Below are positions 63,022 through 64,000 of a DNA stretch of 64,000 nucleotides, in pieces. Source of the stretch: Burkholderia diffusa (GTDB lineage: Bacteria > Pseudomonadota > Gammaproteobacteria > Burkholderiales > Burkholderiaceae); assembly GCF_902499115.1 (NCBI RefSeq), contig NZ_CABVPN010000032.1, positions 1-64,000 of the forward strand, in the 5' to 3' direction. Both the position numbers and the translations under genes were made by a program. Within the stretch, counting starts at the first letter, position 1. Every line of letters starts with the position of its first letter. The notes beneath the pieces were generated by a model that ran no database searches, had not been told where the DNA came from, and saw nothing but the letters and a program-made list of their open reading frames with translations.

Positions 63022-63186
63022 ATGAAAGCACTCATCAAGCGCTTCCTGAAGGAAGAAGACGGGGTTACCGCGATCGAGTATGGGCTGATTGCGGGTCTGA
63101 TTGCAGCCTTGATCATTGCCAGCGTGACGACCATCGGCACGAAGATCTCGGCTCTGTTCGCCACGATTGCCAGTTCGCTGCCCTGA
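63022..63186 (+). CDS. Flp-family type IVb pilin
   Basis: A 54-residue prepilin, too short for many gene finders. A short basic leader (MKALIKRFLKEEDG) ends in Gly, then VTAIEYGLIAGLIAALIIA, the Flp signature with the Glu-Tyr pair at positions 5 and 6 of the mature pilin. Cleavage after Gly14 is expected by the TadV-type peptidase encoded 80 bp downstream. ACGAGGAATT lies just upstream of the ATG. It forms the shaft of a Tad pilus. Confidence 0.95.
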   Translation: MKALIKRFLKEEDGVTAIEYGLIAGLIAALIIASVTTIGTKISALFATIASSLP

Positions 63187-63266
63187 CCCGTGTGGTTTGC
63201 TGGGGGCAAGCGAGCCGCAGTAGCGGCTCGCTTGCCGTTACATCAGCATGCGCCGTCGATTGCAAT

Positions 63267-63767
63267 ATGGCACATCTCATCAGCACCAGCTTTTTTTTTG
63301 CCTGGGCCGTTCTCGTTGCTGCCGGTGATATTCGATTTCGGCTCGTTCGGAATTCGCTTGTCATCTGCGGGGGCGTTGCCGCACTCGTCAGTTCACTGAT
63401 AAACGCAAATCCGTTTGGTATTTCAACCGAGCAGGCATTGATCGGTATGCTGGTCGGTTTGGCCAGTTTCTTCCCGCTTTTTGCGATGCGTGTCATGGGG
63501 GCGGCAGACGTCAAGGTATTCGCGGTTCTCGGCGCGTGGTGCGGTTTGCCGATATTGCTTTGGCTGTGGGTTATTGCCAGCCTTGCCGCCGGGTTGCACG
63601 TCCTGGGACTGATACTGCTCACTCACACGCCACTCGGCGCGTTATGGGAGCGTGGATCGCCGGCGATGGCGCTTGGCGGGCGGCGCTCGACACCGTACGC
63701 GGCATGTCTCGTCGTTCCTGCGGCAGCTTGGCTGGGCTATCTGGTCATTACCTGGAGCGGGCGATGA
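63267..63767 (+). CDS. Flp prepilin peptidase (CpaA/TadV, A24A-type)
   Basis: A 166-residue membrane protein with four to five hydrophobic helices. VAAGDIRFRLVRNSLVI contains the first catalytic Asp (AGDIR) and MGAADVKVFAVLGAW the second (GAADVK), the signature of type IV prepilin peptidases without the N-methyltransferase part. Start 63267 is chosen as the first ATG before the membrane domain; a GTG at 63192 would add a soluble leader. The stop overlaps the TadE-like start by 4 bp. Confidence 0.92.
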   Translation: MAHLISTSFFFAWAVLVAAGDIRFRLVRNSLVICGGVAALVSSLINANPFGISTEQALIGMLVGLASFFPLFAMRVMGAADVKVFAVLGAWCGLPILLWLWVIASLAAGLHVLGLILLTHTPLGALWERGSPAMALGGRRSTPYAACLVVPAAAWLGYLVITWSGR

Positions 63768-64000
63768 AACGAGAGTATCGATCGGGCGCGCGCTCGCGGG
63801 AGCGAGGGGCAACTGCCGTCGAATTCGCGCTGGTATTTCCGCTGTTTTTTCTGATTCTGTACGCGATCGTGACGTTCGGGCTGATCTTCGCGGTTCAGCA
63901 GGGCTTGACGCTCGCCGCGACCGAGGGGGCGCGTTCGGCACTGAACTATGTGTACGAAGCCAACGGTTCGGGAACGCAGGCGCTGACGGACCGAGCGAGC
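63764..64000 (+). CDS. TadE-like pilus assembly protein, N-terminal part (partial)
   Basis: Seventy-nine codons are visible before the right edge. After a basic start (MKREYRSGARSRERG), ATAVEFALVFPLFFLILYAIVTFGLIF is the TadE/TadF prepilin-like hydrophobic segment with Glu at position +5 or so, followed by AVQQGLTLAATEGARSALNY, typical of TadE. It is a minor pseudopilin of the Tad apparatus. The ATGA overlap couples it to the peptidase gene. The rest of the tad/cpa locus presumably lies beyond the window. Confidence 0.9.
   Translation, partial: MKREYRSGARSRERGATAVEFALVFPLFFLILYAIVTFGLIFAVQQGLTLAATEGARSALNYVYEANGSGTQALTDRAS

Overview
The window is high-GC DNA with strong third-position G/C bias and reads as a core chromosome segment of a Burkholderia species, most likely of the B. 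cepacia complex. This is inferred from conserved gene blocks (thrS-infC-rpmI-rplT-pheST-ihfA-merR; rimP-nusA-infB-rbfA-truB; sucA-odhB-lpdA-zapE) and from protein character; no database search was possible. No prophage, intact insertion sequence or CRISPR array was seen.

Layout. 1-10.9 kb is metabolic and regulatory: the 5' end of an ETF-ubiquinone oxidoreductase, an SDR plus hotdog thioesterase, a PAS-LuxR regulator divergent from the scoAB CoA-transferase, a three-gene exported deacetylase/SnoaL/SDR-like operon divergent from a LysR regulator, then hydrolase-ridA-relA. 11-19.3 kb holds tRNA-Val and the translation operon thrS to ihfA and a MerR regulator; infC begins at a rare AUC codon. 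19.3-29.3 kb is less standard: a large lipoprotein built of two homologous halves, a Tat-type lipoprotein phosphatase, a methyltransferase, tRNA-Pro, bamC, a candidate sigma-54-driven structured small RNA, several small unknown genes and an orphan IS5-type N-terminal domain gene. 29.7-41.8 kb holds a LysR regulator, an aminotransferase, scpB, rluB and the rimP-nusA-infB-rbfA-truB operon behind a strong promoter and a leader terminator. 41.8-46.8 kb is a MarR-controlled tripartite MFS efflux operon. 47-56.2 kb holds typA, a structured sucA leader, the 2-oxoglutarate dehydrogenase genes and zapE. 56.3-64 kb is accessory: a second orphan IS5-type domain gene, a DUF2147 protein, an operon of two repeat-rich lipoproteins and a TpsB-like outer-membrane transporter, and divergently the start of an Flp/Tad pilus locus (flp, prepilin peptidase, TadE-like), which runs off the right edge.

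The most promising unexplained signals are two sigma-54-type promoters that share CGTAAC/GTTACG repeats upstream. One would make a roughly 210-nt multi-hairpin RNA after bamC. The other would drive the repeat-lipoprotein/TpsB operon next to the Flp pilus genes. Together they suggest one enhancer-binding-protein regulon acting on the cell surface. The TpsB-like protein has no recognisable TpsA partner, so the neighbouring repeat lipoproteins are the obvious candidate cargo.
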